23,240 nt of DNA. It comes from a virus. Positions 9,513 through 15,755 of this stretch are shown in pieces. Where the stretch lies: positions 1 to 23,240 of IMG/VR virus record IMGVR_UViG_3300029787_000347; one strand, given 5' to 3'. A program made the position numbers and the translations under genes. Every line of letters starts with the position of its first letter. Positions within the stretch are counted from its first letter, which is position 1. The notes beneath the pieces are model-generated. The model saw nothing but the letters and a program-made list of their open reading frames with translations. It searched no databases and had not been told where the DNA came from.

Positions 9513-10079
9513 ATGCTCACTGATTTTATTTCAATTTATGAAAATGCTTTATCGCCCGAATATTGTAAGAACTGGATAGAATATATTGATTATCTAAGAA
9601 AAGAGGGGTTAGTTTTACAGGAGAATGATAAATTACATGAGAGAGATCATGAAACCTTAAACTTTTCAAATGATGACGCTTTTGATTTAAATTCATCTGA
9701 TAAATTAGTAAGGAATTTTTTACCATCCATAAAAAAATGTGTAGATAATTACTTACAAGATTATAGTGTTTTAGGTCAATCTAACTTTTTGTTATATGAT
9801 GTAAAGGCAAAAAGAATTCCGATTGGTGGTGGTTTTCATAAATGGCATTATGAAAATGCTTCATTTGAAAGTGCTACGAGAAGATTTGTCGTTCAGGCAT
9901 ATCTTAATACGATTAAAGAGGGTGGTGAGACTGAGTTCTTATATCAAAATAAAAGAATTAAAGCAGTTCAAGGAACACTGCTTATATGGCCAGCAGGGTT
10001 TACACATGTTCATCGAGGTAATCCACCCATAGGACAAGACAAGTATATACTTACATCTTGGGGAATGTTGCAACAATGA
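9513..10079 (+). CDS. 2OG-Fe(II) oxygenase with HxE iron motif
   Basis: This 188-residue protein is a second 2-oxoglutarate/Fe(II) dioxygenase. The core is recognisable: a WHYE segment with H112 and E114 as proximal ligands, the strand GGETEFLY (137-144), the distal H167 in FTHVHRGNPP and K177 ten residues later as the likely 2-oxoglutarate contact. Most relatives have HxD at the first position; here it is HxE, which a minority of active dioxygenases also use. It begins 5 bases after the glycine-rich protein and ends in an ATGA overlap with the next gene, so it is translated with the fibre block. The substrate is unknown; its position suggests fibre or adhesin residues. Confidence 0.85.
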   Translation: MLTDFISIYENALSPEYCKNWIEYIDYLRKEGLVLQENDKLHERDHETLNFSNDDAFDLNSSDKLVRNFLPSIKKCVDNYLQDYSVLGQSNFLLYDVKAKRIPIGGGFHKWHYENASFESATRRFVVQAYLNTIKEGGETEFLYQNKRIKAVQGTLLIWPAGFTHVHRGNPPIGQDKYILTSWGMLQQ

Positions 10080-10432
10080 AAATGATATTTAAAATAGAGG
10101 AATATTTACCTGAAACAAAACAAGTTGTGATAAGATATTGTAGGCAAAATGCACCAAAACCTATTTCAGAATATCCAGCGAAGGCAGTCTCTACTGAAAT
10201 ATATGATGTTTCTTTTGATAGTCGAAACTTAGTAGAATCCATAGCACAATATGGATATGATAAAGTTTTGAGACAAGAAGATGAAGAAATTATACTACGA
10301 GAAAATATACCCGAAGATATACCCGATAGTTTGAATATCGATGATTATGTTGGTAAAATAATTTGTGTAGATGGTGAAAATGCGAAAGAAATGATGAGAT
10401 CAAGAAGAATGAGAAGAGTTGAAATAGAATGA
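10076..10432 (+). CDS. Small protein of unknown function in fibre locus
   Basis: This 118-residue protein starts at the ATG that overlaps the upstream TGA (ATGA); an in-frame ATG 18 bases earlier lies inside the oxygenase gene and is less likely. It opens with MKMIFKIEEYLPETKQ, continues with RQNAPKPISEYPAKAV and ends in a basic RSRRMRRVEIE tail. No catalytic motif, signal peptide or membrane segment is visible. I believe proteins of this shape recur next to tail fibre genes in T4-like cyanophages, but I cannot give a function. Its stop overlaps the next ATG by 4 bases. Confidence 0.7.
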   Translation: MKMIFKIEEYLPETKQVVIRYCRQNAPKPISEYPAKAVSTEIYDVSFDSRNLVESIAQYGYDKVLRQEDEEIILRENIPEDIPDSLNIDDYVGKIICVDGENAKEMMRSRRMRRVEIE

Positions 10433-10923
10433 GTACCTTTAACAGAACTTATCGAGCACCTAAATTCTTTTTATGTGTTCATACAACTGCTGAATATCAT
10501 ATTGAATTAGAAAAGGCAGAAAATAGACACACACATTATTGTGCTGTAATGAGAGGTGAAGGAACTTTGCATGTGCAAAGAGATGGAAAGTTTGAAAGAA
10601 TAAATTTACCTGTAAATGGAAAGAAAAAATTAGTTGATGTATCAGATAGTATTAATTGTAATGTCGTAGGTGAAAGTTTTGAAAATACAAAATTCATTTG
10701 TTTTAATTCTTGGAAAAAAACAAATGAATGGAACGCAAAAATGTTAGACACAGGTACTATTAAATCTGAAAAAGAATATTCTTGTATTATTGCATTTGAA
10801 GGTTCTTGTAGTATAAATGGTAAAAATATAAACGAGATGGAGTACGCAGACTTGAAAAAATCAAAAGAATATGATATAATAATATCAGATAATTCTTCTA
10901 TAGCATTTTTTGAATTAATATGA
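10429..10923 (+). CDS. Unknown protein, possible double cupin-like fold
   Basis: This 164-residue protein has two halves with a similar beta pattern: C38-AVMRGEG followed by LHVQRDGKF, and C119-IIAFEG followed by SINGKN. The repetition and the HTH at residues 34-36 suggest two cupin-like half-barrels, but the usual cupin metal-binding spacing is incomplete. It could be a binding protein rather than an enzyme. It is joined to the upstream gene by an ATGA overlap and sits between two oxygenase genes. Function is unknown; the fold call is inference only. Confidence 0.65.
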   Translation: MSTFNRTYRAPKFFLCVHTTAEYHIELEKAENRHTHYCAVMRGEGTLHVQRDGKFERINLPVNGKKKLVDVSDSINCNVVGESFENTKFICFNSWKKTNEWNAKMLDTGTIKSEKEYSCIIAFEGSCSINGKNINEMEYADLKKSKEYDIIISDNSSIAFFELI

Positions 10924-10935
10924 TTATCATTAATA

Positions 10936-11424
10936 ATGATTACAAGACAAGATTTACTAAAAATATTTAATTGGGCAAAACAGACAGAATTTCCTTTAAA
11001 AAAAGCACCCACAGTTCAAGGGTATTCAAATAAAAGCGTTTACATATCTTGGTTGAAAGGTGCTGGCAAAAAGGTTTTTATCCGTAAAAAAATTATGAGT
11101 GATGAAGTTGCTGACATATTTTTAAAAGACGAGATTATTTTTGCTACTTTTTCTATGTTTGAGTCTGGAACTATTCTTAATCCACATCGAGACCCCGATG
11201 TTTATCCTTGCAGATATAAAAGAATACAAGTGCCACTTAAAATACCTGATAGAACCCATTGCTTTATGATATGGGATGGTAAGAAAATAACTTGGAAGGA
11301 GGGTGTACCTCAAACATATCCTGTTATGGATGTGACACACGAGGGGTATAATCTATCGACAGAATCAATGGAATTTGTTATGATAGATGTAAAACTAGAT
11401 ACTGTTATCGAAGATGAAACTTAA
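10936..11424 (+). CDS. Aspartyl/asparaginyl beta-hydroxylase-like oxygenase
   Basis: This 162-residue protein looks like the aspartyl/asparaginyl beta-hydroxylase branch of 2OG oxygenases. H84 and D86 in NPHRDPDVY form the proximal iron motif. A strand RIQVPLKIPD follows, then the W-D-G-K turn (113-116) and the distal histidine H135 in THEGYNLSTES, in the order seen in that family. The protein is about the size of the catalytic domain alone. It starts 12 bases after the previous stop with no clear Shine-Dalgarno sequence and overlaps the next gene by 11 bases. With the enzymes at 85 and 9513 it makes three dioxygenases in 11 kb. The substrate is unknown. Confidence 0.78.
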   Translation: MITRQDLLKIFNWAKQTEFPLKKAPTVQGYSNKSVYISWLKGAGKKVFIRKKIMSDEVADIFLKDEIIFATFSMFESGTILNPHRDPDVYPCRYKRIQVPLKIPDRTHCFMIWDGKKITWKEGVPQTYPVMDVTHEGYNLSTESMEFVMIDVKLDTVIEDET

Positions 11425-11596
11425 TCGCAATGAGGTTATGTTATTGAGAGGTATTTTGCACACAAAGAAAATGTATAAGGGTATGAAGCACATACCACAT
11501 GGTGCTGTCATCTGGGAGGATTGGATGGAAGATAGTTTTCATAAAGTAAATAATTATATTAAGGAGCATTATCCTGATATACCTGATTGGAAATAA
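11414..11596 (+). CDS. Small unknown protein, end of fibre operon
   Basis: This 60-residue protein overlaps the preceding oxygenase gene by 11 bases and is the last gene before a terminator. It is rich in charged and aromatic residues (HIPHGAVIWEDWMEDSFHKV) and has no membrane segment or known motif. The overlap and the in-order position support it as a real gene; nothing in the sequence indicates a role. Confidence 0.6.
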   Translation: MKLNRNEVMLLRGILHTKKMYKGMKHIPHGAVIWEDWMEDSFHKVNNYIKEHYPDIPDWK

Positions 11597-11691
11597 TATA
11601 GATCAAATTCAATAAATTTATACATACCTTTGTATGGTTTGTTCGGAAGACTCTATAAATTTTTAGAAGGGATCAGTTGGGAAACTGTCAC

Positions 11692-11716
11692 AACCCTCTA
11701 CACAGAGGGTTTTTTT
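11692..11716 (+). terminator. Rho-independent terminator of the fibre block
   Basis: AACCCTCT (11692-11699) and AGAGGGTT (11704-11711) form a perfect 8-bp stem with a 4-base ACAC loop, followed by a run of seven T (11710-11716). This is the cleanest intrinsic terminator in the window and separates the late fibre block from the helicase gene. Confidence 0.85.
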
Positions 11717-11717
11717 G

Positions 11718-11726
11718 TGCTATGAT
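11718..11726 (+). promoter_or_regulatory. Extended -10 promoter for helicase gene
   Basis: TGC followed by TATGAT gives the TGn extended -10 arrangement with a hexamer one base from TATAAT. It lies directly after the terminator T run and 29 bases before the ATG at 11750. No good -35 is visible, which is usual for extended -10 promoters. Confidence 0.55.
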
Positions 11727-11749
11727 ATGTACATATCAATGAGTTTCCC

Positions 11750-12925
11750 ATGCAACTAAGACCCCACCAAGAGCAAGCAGTTAAAGCAATGCTTCGCAAT
11801 GACAAAGGACAAGTGATTGTTCCTACAGGTGGTGGTAAAACAATGTGTATGATTGATGATGCTATGAATGAATTTAGCAGATCATACATGGGTCAGACCA
11901 TTGTAGTTGTTGCACCTCGCATTTTACTTGCCAACCAATTATCATCAGAGTTTCTTGAGTTCATTGATAATGCAGAAGTATTACACGTTCATAGTGGAGA
12001 GACACATCATTATTCAACTACAAAGGCAAGCAGAATATCTGTATGGTCAACAAAAAATGCTGTAAGTAATCAGATAATCTTTACCACATATCATTCACTT
12101 CATAGAGTGCAAGAGAGTGGTATTCATGTAGATACAATATACTTTGATGAAGCACATAATTCAGTACAGAAAAACTTTATTCAATCTGTAGAGTATTTCT
12201 CAATGTATGCTGATCGTTCATACTTCTTTACTGCTACACCAAAGCACAGTCTAACACCACTCAAAGCGGGTATGAATGATAGTGATATATTTGGTAATGT
12301 GATATGTAATGTACCCGCACCACAACTTGTCAATCAAGGTTACATACTACCACCAAAGGTAGAAGTCTATCGGACAAGAATTTTGGAGAAAGATGAGTTA
12401 GTTGCTGACAGGGATTGTGAGCAAATGATTGATGCAATGGACAATCTCAAGAAGAGCAAGGTTCTTATATGTGCCAAATCTACAAAACAAATTGTCAACT
12501 TAATCTCTCATACAAAGTTTGTAAATGAGTTAGCATGGAGAGGTTATTCATACATGTTGATTACTTCAAAGACAGGTGCTATAATTGATGGAGAAAAAGT
12601 TAACAGAGAAGAGTTTTTCAATGTACTCAACGCATGGGGTCAAGACCCAGACAAAAGATTTGTTGTACTACACCACAGTATTCTATCTGAAGGTATCAAC
12701 GTAAAAGGTCTTGAAGCGGTCTTGTTTATGAGATCTATGGATTACGTTGGAATCTCACAAACCATTGGTAGAGTCATCCGTAAAGGTGCAGAGGACAAAG
12801 TATTTGGTCTTGTATGTATTCCAGTTTACTCTAAAGTTGGTATCTCAACCGCCAGAAAGGTCGAGGCAGTTGTTGATACTATATTCAACAAAGGCGAAGC
12901 AGCAACTTCAGTTATCACAAAATGA
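11750..12925 (+). CDS. SF2 DEAH-box helicase (UvsW-like)
   Basis: This 391-residue protein carries the ordered motifs of a superfamily 2 helicase: LRPHQEQAV (3-11), Walker A PTGGGKT (25-31), DEAH (133-136), TAT of motif III (161-163), motif V around SEGINVKG (313-320) and motif VI QTIGRVIRKG (337-346). It is shorter than T4 UvsW (about 500 residues) and lacks obvious accessory domains. T4 UvsW remodels replication and recombination intermediates; an equivalent role in phage DNA branch migration is likely, though it could be a separate helicase of the same family. No strong Shine-Dalgarno sequence precedes the ATG. It has its own promoter at 11718-11726 and its stop overlaps the next micro-ORF by 4 bases. 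Confidence 0.88.
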   Translation: MQLRPHQEQAVKAMLRNDKGQVIVPTGGGKTMCMIDDAMNEFSRSYMGQTIVVVAPRILLANQLSSEFLEFIDNAEVLHVHSGETHHYSTTKASRISVWSTKNAVSNQIIFTTYHSLHRVQESGIHVDTIYFDEAHNSVQKNFIQSVEYFSMYADRSYFFTATPKHSLTPLKAGMNDSDIFGNVICNVPAPQLVNQGYILPPKVEVYRTRILEKDELVADRDCEQMIDAMDNLKKSKVLICAKSTKQIVNLISHTKFVNELAWRGYSYMLITSKTGAIIDGEKVNREEFFNVLNAWGQDPDKRFVVLHHSILSEGINVKGLEAVLFMRSMDYVGISQTIGRVIRKGAEDKVFGLVCIPVYSKVGISTARKVEAVVDTIFNKGEAATSVITK

Positions 12926-13026
12926 AATCAGAAACACTATTAAGAATCCTTAAGGTGGTTAGGATAAAACCTACACCCAAGTATAAACCAGTTCGTAAAC
13001 ACTATAACATTCACACATACGGATGA
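12922..13026 (+). CDS. 34-residue basic micro-protein
   Basis: This short frame is joined to its neighbours by ATGA overlaps at both ends, with the helicase stop at 12923-12925 and the methyltransferase start at 13023. It exactly fills the gap between them. The peptide is strongly basic, with nine K/R and one E, and contains KPTPKYKPVRKH. A nucleic-acid-binding or partner-binding peptide is possible, but no family is recognised. The double overlap is the main evidence that it is translated. Confidence 0.6.
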   Translation: MKSETLLRILKVVRIKPTPKYKPVRKHYNIHTYG

Positions 13027-13988
13027 AAGATTTAATTTTATTTGGAGATTGTAAGAAAACTCTATCGGCATTTCTACCAAAGAGTGCGAGGATGTGTGTT
13101 ACATCCCCACCTTACTATGGATTGAGAGATTATGGTGGGGAAGATGAACAAATAGGTCAGGAGAATACACCAGAAGATTTTATTAATAATCTTGTAGATG
13201 TATTTAAAGAAGTTAGAAATGTACTAACTGATGATGGAACTCTATGGGTTAATCTTGGGGATAGTTATTATAACTATAGACCTGGTAAAGGTCAATCATA
13301 TCCTAAACAATCAGTATCTAAAACTAAACAAGATCTACCAGATAAATGTAATAAAAGAGGTAACAAATTAGAGGGATTAAAAGAGAAAGATTTAATTGGA
13401 ATCCCTTGGATGTTTGCATTTGCAATGAGAGCAGACGGATGGTATCTACGACAAGATATAATATGGCATAAACCAAATCCGATGCCAGAGAGTGTGAAGG
13501 ATAGGTGTACGAAGTCACACGAATATATATTTTTGTTTAGTAAAAATAAAAAATACTACTACGACAATGAAGCAATCAAAGAACCCGCAAAAGATTGGGG
13601 AACAAGAGACAGAACCAAAGGAAAATACCACAACGAAGGAACAGGACTCCAACCGCATAGTGGACTTACAAAATCATATCCAACAAAAAATAAACGATCT
13701 GTCTGGTCAGTAACAAACAAACCATATAAGGAAGCACATTTTGCCACATATCCACCAGACTTAATTGAACCTTGCATCAAAGCAGGGAGTCAGGAAGGAG
13801 ATATAATTCTTGATCCATTTATGGGATCAGGAACTACAGCAGCAGTAGCAAAGTCACTAGGTAGATATTATATTGGGTGTGAACTACATGAAGACTATGG
13901 TAACTTAATTCAAGAAAGAGTCAAGAGTTATCATCCAGTTCAAGAAGTGTCACAAGAACCCACCATAAACATCCTAGACATTATATAA
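13023..13988 (+). CDS. Beta-class DNA methyltransferase, probably N4-cytosine type
   Basis: This 321-residue SAM-dependent DNA methyltransferase has catalytic motif IV TSPPYYGLRDYG (27-38) near the N-terminus and the SAM-binding motif I DPFMGSGTT (264-272) near the C-terminus. That order defines the beta class. The SPPY form of motif IV is most often seen in N4-cytosine enzymes, although N6-adenine activity cannot be excluded. A target-recognition segment lies between them. No nuclease gene is adjacent, so it is probably an orphan that protects phage DNA or marks it for regulation. The C-terminal tail (PVQEVSQE) resembles that of the second methyltransferase at 16624. It overlaps the 34-residue ORF upstream. 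Confidence 0.9.
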   Translation: MKDLILFGDCKKTLSAFLPKSARMCVTSPPYYGLRDYGGEDEQIGQENTPEDFINNLVDVFKEVRNVLTDDGTLWVNLGDSYYNYRPGKGQSYPKQSVSKTKQDLPDKCNKRGNKLEGLKEKDLIGIPWMFAFAMRADGWYLRQDIIWHKPNPMPESVKDRCTKSHEYIFLFSKNKKYYYDNEAIKEPAKDWGTRDRTKGKYHNEGTGLQPHSGLTKSYPTKNKRSVWSVTNKPYKEAHFATYPPDLIEPCIKAGSQEGDIILDPFMGSGTTAAVAKSLGRYYIGCELHEDYGNLIQERVKSYHPVQEVSQEPTINILDII

Positions 13989-14010
13989 TAAAGATAGTTA
14001 AGGTATTACT

Positions 14011-14151
14011 ATGAAATGCGAAGTCCAGTTGTATGTTGCAGGTAAATTGTTTACCGAGCAAGTGTATGCTGTAGATTATGAGGAAGCAAGAAGAGTTGCT
14101 CTTGCTAGAAATCCTAATGCGAGAATCGTAAGTGTAAATGCGAAATTCTAA
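14011..14151 (+). CDS. Conserved 46-residue unknown protein
   Basis: This short gene encodes a protein with two beta-strand-like stretches, CEVQLYVAGKLF and ARIVSVNAKF, around a helix AVDYEEARRVALARN. I recognise the pattern as one that recurs as a small hypothetical protein in T4-like cyanophages, but no function is known to me. An AAGG precedes the ATG by about nine bases, and the gene overlaps the next by 14 bases. The pattern of strand, helix, strand suggests a small folded domain. Confidence 0.72.
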   Translation: MKCEVQLYVAGKLFTEQVYAVDYEEARRVALARNPNARIVSVNAKF

Positions 14152-14398
14152 TTATCAGACATTTTATCCTACTACGTTTCCCACATTACTAGACCCAAAA
14201 CCAGATCAACCAACTGGTTATGTAACAAAAGATGGTATGTGGGCAGCAGTTCCGTCTGATGGTCGTAAGTTTGCCATCGTACATAATGGTATCATTGAAC
14301 ACTTCTCAAAAAATTTTGAATGTGCTATGATATACATACAAAAAGGAATTAAAAAGGAGAAGAAGGATGCACGATCAAAACTCAATCGGAAAAAATGA
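14138..14398 (+). CDS. Unknown 86-residue protein
   Basis: This protein begins with a proline- and aromatic-rich segment (FYPTTFPTLLDPKPDQP) and ends in a strongly basic tail in which K and R make up most of the last 18 residues. The middle (KFAIVHNGIIEHFSKNFE) could form a small alpha/beta unit. No family is recognised. It overlaps both neighbours, by 14 bases upstream and 32 bases downstream, which suits the tight packing here. The large downstream overlap might mean that the basic tail is dispensable or that the two genes are translationally coupled. Confidence 0.62.
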   Translation: MRNSNYQTFYPTTFPTLLDPKPDQPTGYVTKDGMWAAVPSDGRKFAIVHNGIIEHFSKNFECAMIYIQKGIKKEKKDARSKLNRKK

Positions 14399-14669
14399 AA
14401 CACCCTCTGAAAGATACCAACGAGCGTTAGATCTTTTTACCGAGTCAGTAATGAAACCTGACCCTGATTTGCGTGGTTGTGCATATAATCAAGATTGCTT
14501 CAATGAGTTGATGGAGATACGAGAACACGTTTTAGAATATCTTAAAACTCTAAAGGAAGTTACCCATCATGCTTATGCAGACGAGAGTGACGAATTAGAG
14601 ACAGCAAAATTAATTGCAGTAAAAGATAAGATTGCTGTTGAGTCAAAACCATATACCAAATGGCGGTAG
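14367..14669 (+). CDS. Unknown 100-residue helical protein
   Basis: A strong Shine-Dalgarno region (AAAAGGAGAAGAAGG) sits directly before the ATG, which favours this start despite the 32-base overlap with the previous gene. The protein is mostly helical by composition, with SERYQRALDLFTESVM and FNELMEIREHVLEYLKTL as amphipathic segments and two cysteines near residues 38 and 44. No catalytic motif or membrane segment is seen. It is followed by about 65 bases without a gene, in which I see no clear signal. Confidence 0.68.
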   Translation: MHDQNSIGKNETPSERYQRALDLFTESVMKPDPDLRGCAYNQDCFNELMEIREHVLEYLKTLKEVTHHAYADESDELETAKLIAVKDKIAVESKPYTKWR

Positions 14670-14735
14670 GTATAAACTCGTAGGCATTTCTTTTTGTTAA
14701 ATTATTAGGAAATCAAGACATAATTCATCTAAATA

Positions 14736-14819
14736 ATGATAGAATTGAACGGAGAACAAGATGCACTAAAACTTATTTGTTATTTGTTTCTTATTGTAGT
14801 TTTATGGAGAAAAAATTAA
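14736..14819 (+). CDS. 27-residue single-pass membrane micro-protein
   Basis: The frame encodes a short polar start (MIELNGEQDAL), a hydrophobic helix of about 14 residues ending LFLIVVLW, and a basic RKN end, which suggests a positive-inside C-terminus. The stop overlaps the next ATG at 14819 in a TAATG junction. There is no clear Shine-Dalgarno sequence, so this call rests on the junction and the membrane segment. Phages often use such peptides at the membrane, but no role can be assigned. Confidence 0.48.
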   Translation: MIELNGEQDALKLICYLFLIVVLWRKN

Positions 14820-14968
14820 TGCACAACCTAATTTCTTTTAATCAATTATCGGGATCATATTCTGATCCACACGATGAATTAATCGCAGAGTACTACGAGT
14901 GTTTAATAGAGTGTGATGAAGATCAACATACATGTAAAAGAATATGTAAGGAGGTTCTAATAAGTTAG
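14819..14968 (+). CDS. 49-residue protein with twin CX3C motif
   Basis: The start at 14819 is chosen over upstream TTG and ATG codons because it has TGGAG eight to ten bases before it and a TAATG junction with the preceding micro-ORF. The protein has cysteines at 28, 32, 39 and 43, giving C-x3-C, six residues, C-x3-C on a helical background (EYYECLIECDEDQHTCKR). That layout could form a disulfide-linked or metal-bound helical hairpin, as in twin-CX3C proteins of other organisms. I believe related small proteins occur in other cyanophages, but the function is unknown. Confidence 0.65.
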   Translation: MHNLISFNQLSGSYSDPHDELIAEYYECLIECDEDQHTCKRICKEVLIS

Positions 14969-14989
14969 TCATAAAGTAAATTGTATAAA

Positions 14990-14997
14990 GATAAATA
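14990..14997 (+). promoter_or_regulatory. Late promoter (GATAAATA)
   Basis: GATAAATA fits the NATAAATA late motif. A start about six bases downstream (near 15003) would fall inside the loop of the hairpin at 14993-15019, so the late transcript would not contain the left arm. It would drive the 15022 gene and the small genes after it. Confidence 0.55.
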
Positions 14998-15019
14998 CCC
15001 TTGTCTTACAGGGGTATTT
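14993..15019 (+). promoter_or_regulatory. Hairpin masking the ribosome site of the 15022 gene
   Basis: AAATACCC (14993-15000) pairs perfectly with GGGTATTT (15012-15019). The right arm contains most of the AGGGG that serves as Shine-Dalgarno for the ATG at 15022. The stem followed by T could also act as a weak terminator. Confidence 0.6.
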
Positions 15020-15021
15020 TT

Positions 15022-15186
15022 ATGCAAATTCATGCAGGAGATCGAGTGGTATATAAAGGTGGTAATGATAAGTATATGTTGATTGTAGGTAAATTTTATG
15101 TTGTAGATCATATTAGAAGTGGGCAAAAGATTAAATTGTGTGGTATAATGAATTGGATGGACAGTAACTATTTCAGAGTAGCATAA
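15022..15186 (+). CDS. Unknown 54-residue protein, likely beta-barrel
   Basis: I start this gene at the ATG with AGGGG about eight bases upstream; a TTG 21 bases earlier lies inside the hairpin and is unlikely. The protein (MQIHAGDRVVYKGG, then MLIVGKFYVVDHI) has the alternating pattern of a small SH3-like or KOW-like barrel, a common RNA- or protein-binding shape, but no family is certain. Its stop overlaps the next ATG (TAATG). Translation from early read-through RNA is probably blocked by the hairpin over its ribosome site, with late expression from 14990-14997. Confidence 0.65.
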   Translation: MQIHAGDRVVYKGGNDKYMLIVGKFYVVDHIRSGQKIKLCGIMNWMDSNYFRVA

Positions 15187-15341
15187 TGGATTCTCTCAAA
15201 ATTAATCAAAACAAAGATGGAACTTATACAGTTGAGTGGGATAAGAAAGACCCAAATTGGAAATGGATGAACTCATTGACTTCAAAGGAGGTTCAAGGTA
15301 TAATAGAAAAAGCAATGAATTTTGAAAATGACAGACGATAG
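15186..15341 (+). CDS. Unknown 51-residue protein
   Basis: The ATG overlaps the stop of the previous gene (TAATG), and the frame runs 51 codons before overlapping the next gene by 14 bases. The protein has a beta-hairpin-like GTYTVEWDKKDP stretch, a tryptophan-rich NWKWMN and a helix SKEVQGIIEKAM. I recall similar proteins as conserved small hypotheticals in T4-like cyanophages, with no known role. The strand-then-helix layout suggests a compact folded domain. Confidence 0.65.
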   Translation: MDSLKINQNKDGTYTVEWDKKDPNWKWMNSLTSKEVQGIIEKAMNFENDRR

Positions 15342-15531
15342 ATCATTAAAAATTTTAAAGGAGTGGGTACAAGAGTGTCTTAATTCTGATTGCCGACCTT
15401 TAGAAATATACACCACAGTTATAGATGCTGTCAAGGAGAATACAAAATACCACGAGTTATGTGCAGCAGAGGGTAGAACTTTAGTGACTATGTTGACTAA
15501 TAATTTTAGTGAAGTTGAGAGTACAGAATAA
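15328..15531 (+). CDS. Unknown 67-residue helical protein
   Basis: The ATG at 15328 is preferred to a TTG six bases earlier. The protein is mainly helical and contains three cysteines (at ECLNSDCRP and HELCAAEG). The pattern of amphipathic helices (LKILKEWVQECL, then IDAVKENTKYHEL) suggests a small helical bundle. No enzyme motif or membrane segment is seen. It overlaps the upstream gene by 14 bases and the downstream gene by 1 base (TAATG). Confidence 0.65.
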   Translation: MTDDRSLKILKEWVQECLNSDCRPLEIYTTVIDAVKENTKYHELCAAEGRTLVTMLTNNFSEVESTE

Positions 15532-15707
15532 TGAAATACCATTTATATGATGAAAATTATAATCACAAAGGAGATTTCCAGACACTAGATGAAATGAGAA
15601 ATTTTTTATGTGAGAGAAAGTATGACAATGATGATAGGTCATATATGCACGATACATTTGATTATATCAAGTCTATTAGATGGCATTGGGATTTAACTGA
15701 ACATTAA
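15531..15707 (+). CDS. Unknown 58-residue protein
   Basis: This frame starts in a TAATG junction and ends 48 bases before cp12. The protein is aromatic-rich and charged (MKYHLYDENYNHKG, IRWHWDLTEH). It has no membrane segment and no motif I recognise. It is last in the small-gene group that begins at 15022, so it is probably co-transcribed with it. The gap that follows holds the late-type promoter at 15722-15729. Confidence 0.6.
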   Translation: MKYHLYDENYNHKGDFQTLDEMRNFLCERKYDNDDRSYMHDTFDYIKSIRWHWDLTEH

Positions 15708-15721
15708 ATCATCATTAAAAA

Positions 15722-15729
15722 CATAAATA
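15722..15729 (+). promoter_or_regulatory. Late-type promoter upstream of cp12 (CATAAATA)
   Basis: CATAAATA is identical to the box before the giant structural gene (696-703). It lies 34 bases before the cp12 ATG, nearly the same as the 39 bases at 696 to 735. A transcript would start near 15735 and leave a leader of about 20 bases. Confidence 0.6.
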
Positions 15730-15755
15730 GTATTAACACAAACAAAAAACACATT

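Larger units (their letters stand above)
11678..11750 (+). repeat. 9-bp inverted repeat enclosing terminator and promoter
   Basis: TGGGAAACT at 11678-11686 is an exact inverted match of AGTTTCCCA at 11742-11750. The right arm includes the A of the helicase start codon. In a read-through transcript the arms could pair around the terminator hairpin and hide the start. A transcript begun at the internal promoter (start near 11733) would lack the left arm. Confidence 0.55.

Noticed and set aside
10870-10885. TATAAT-like sequence inside the 10429 gene
   Set aside because: It is deep in a coding region of AT-rich codons and has no start or leader nearby that fits a new gene.
10536-11012. 158-codon minus-strand frame
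   Set aside because: It crosses two + strand genes with clear junctions and shows no recognisable motif; serine and phenylalanine richness comes from reading A-rich DNA backward.
11651-11660. CTATAAAT as a late promoter
   Set aside because: It lacks the final A of NATAAATA and lies just before a terminator with no gene between them.
14777-14818. TTG or ATG (14804) starts for the 14819 gene
   Set aside because: The later ATG has both TGGAG and a TAATG junction; earlier starts lack a ribosome site.
15001-15021. TTG start for the 15022 gene
   Set aside because: The TTG lies in the hairpin loop and has no ribosome site; the ATG at 15022 has AGGGG.
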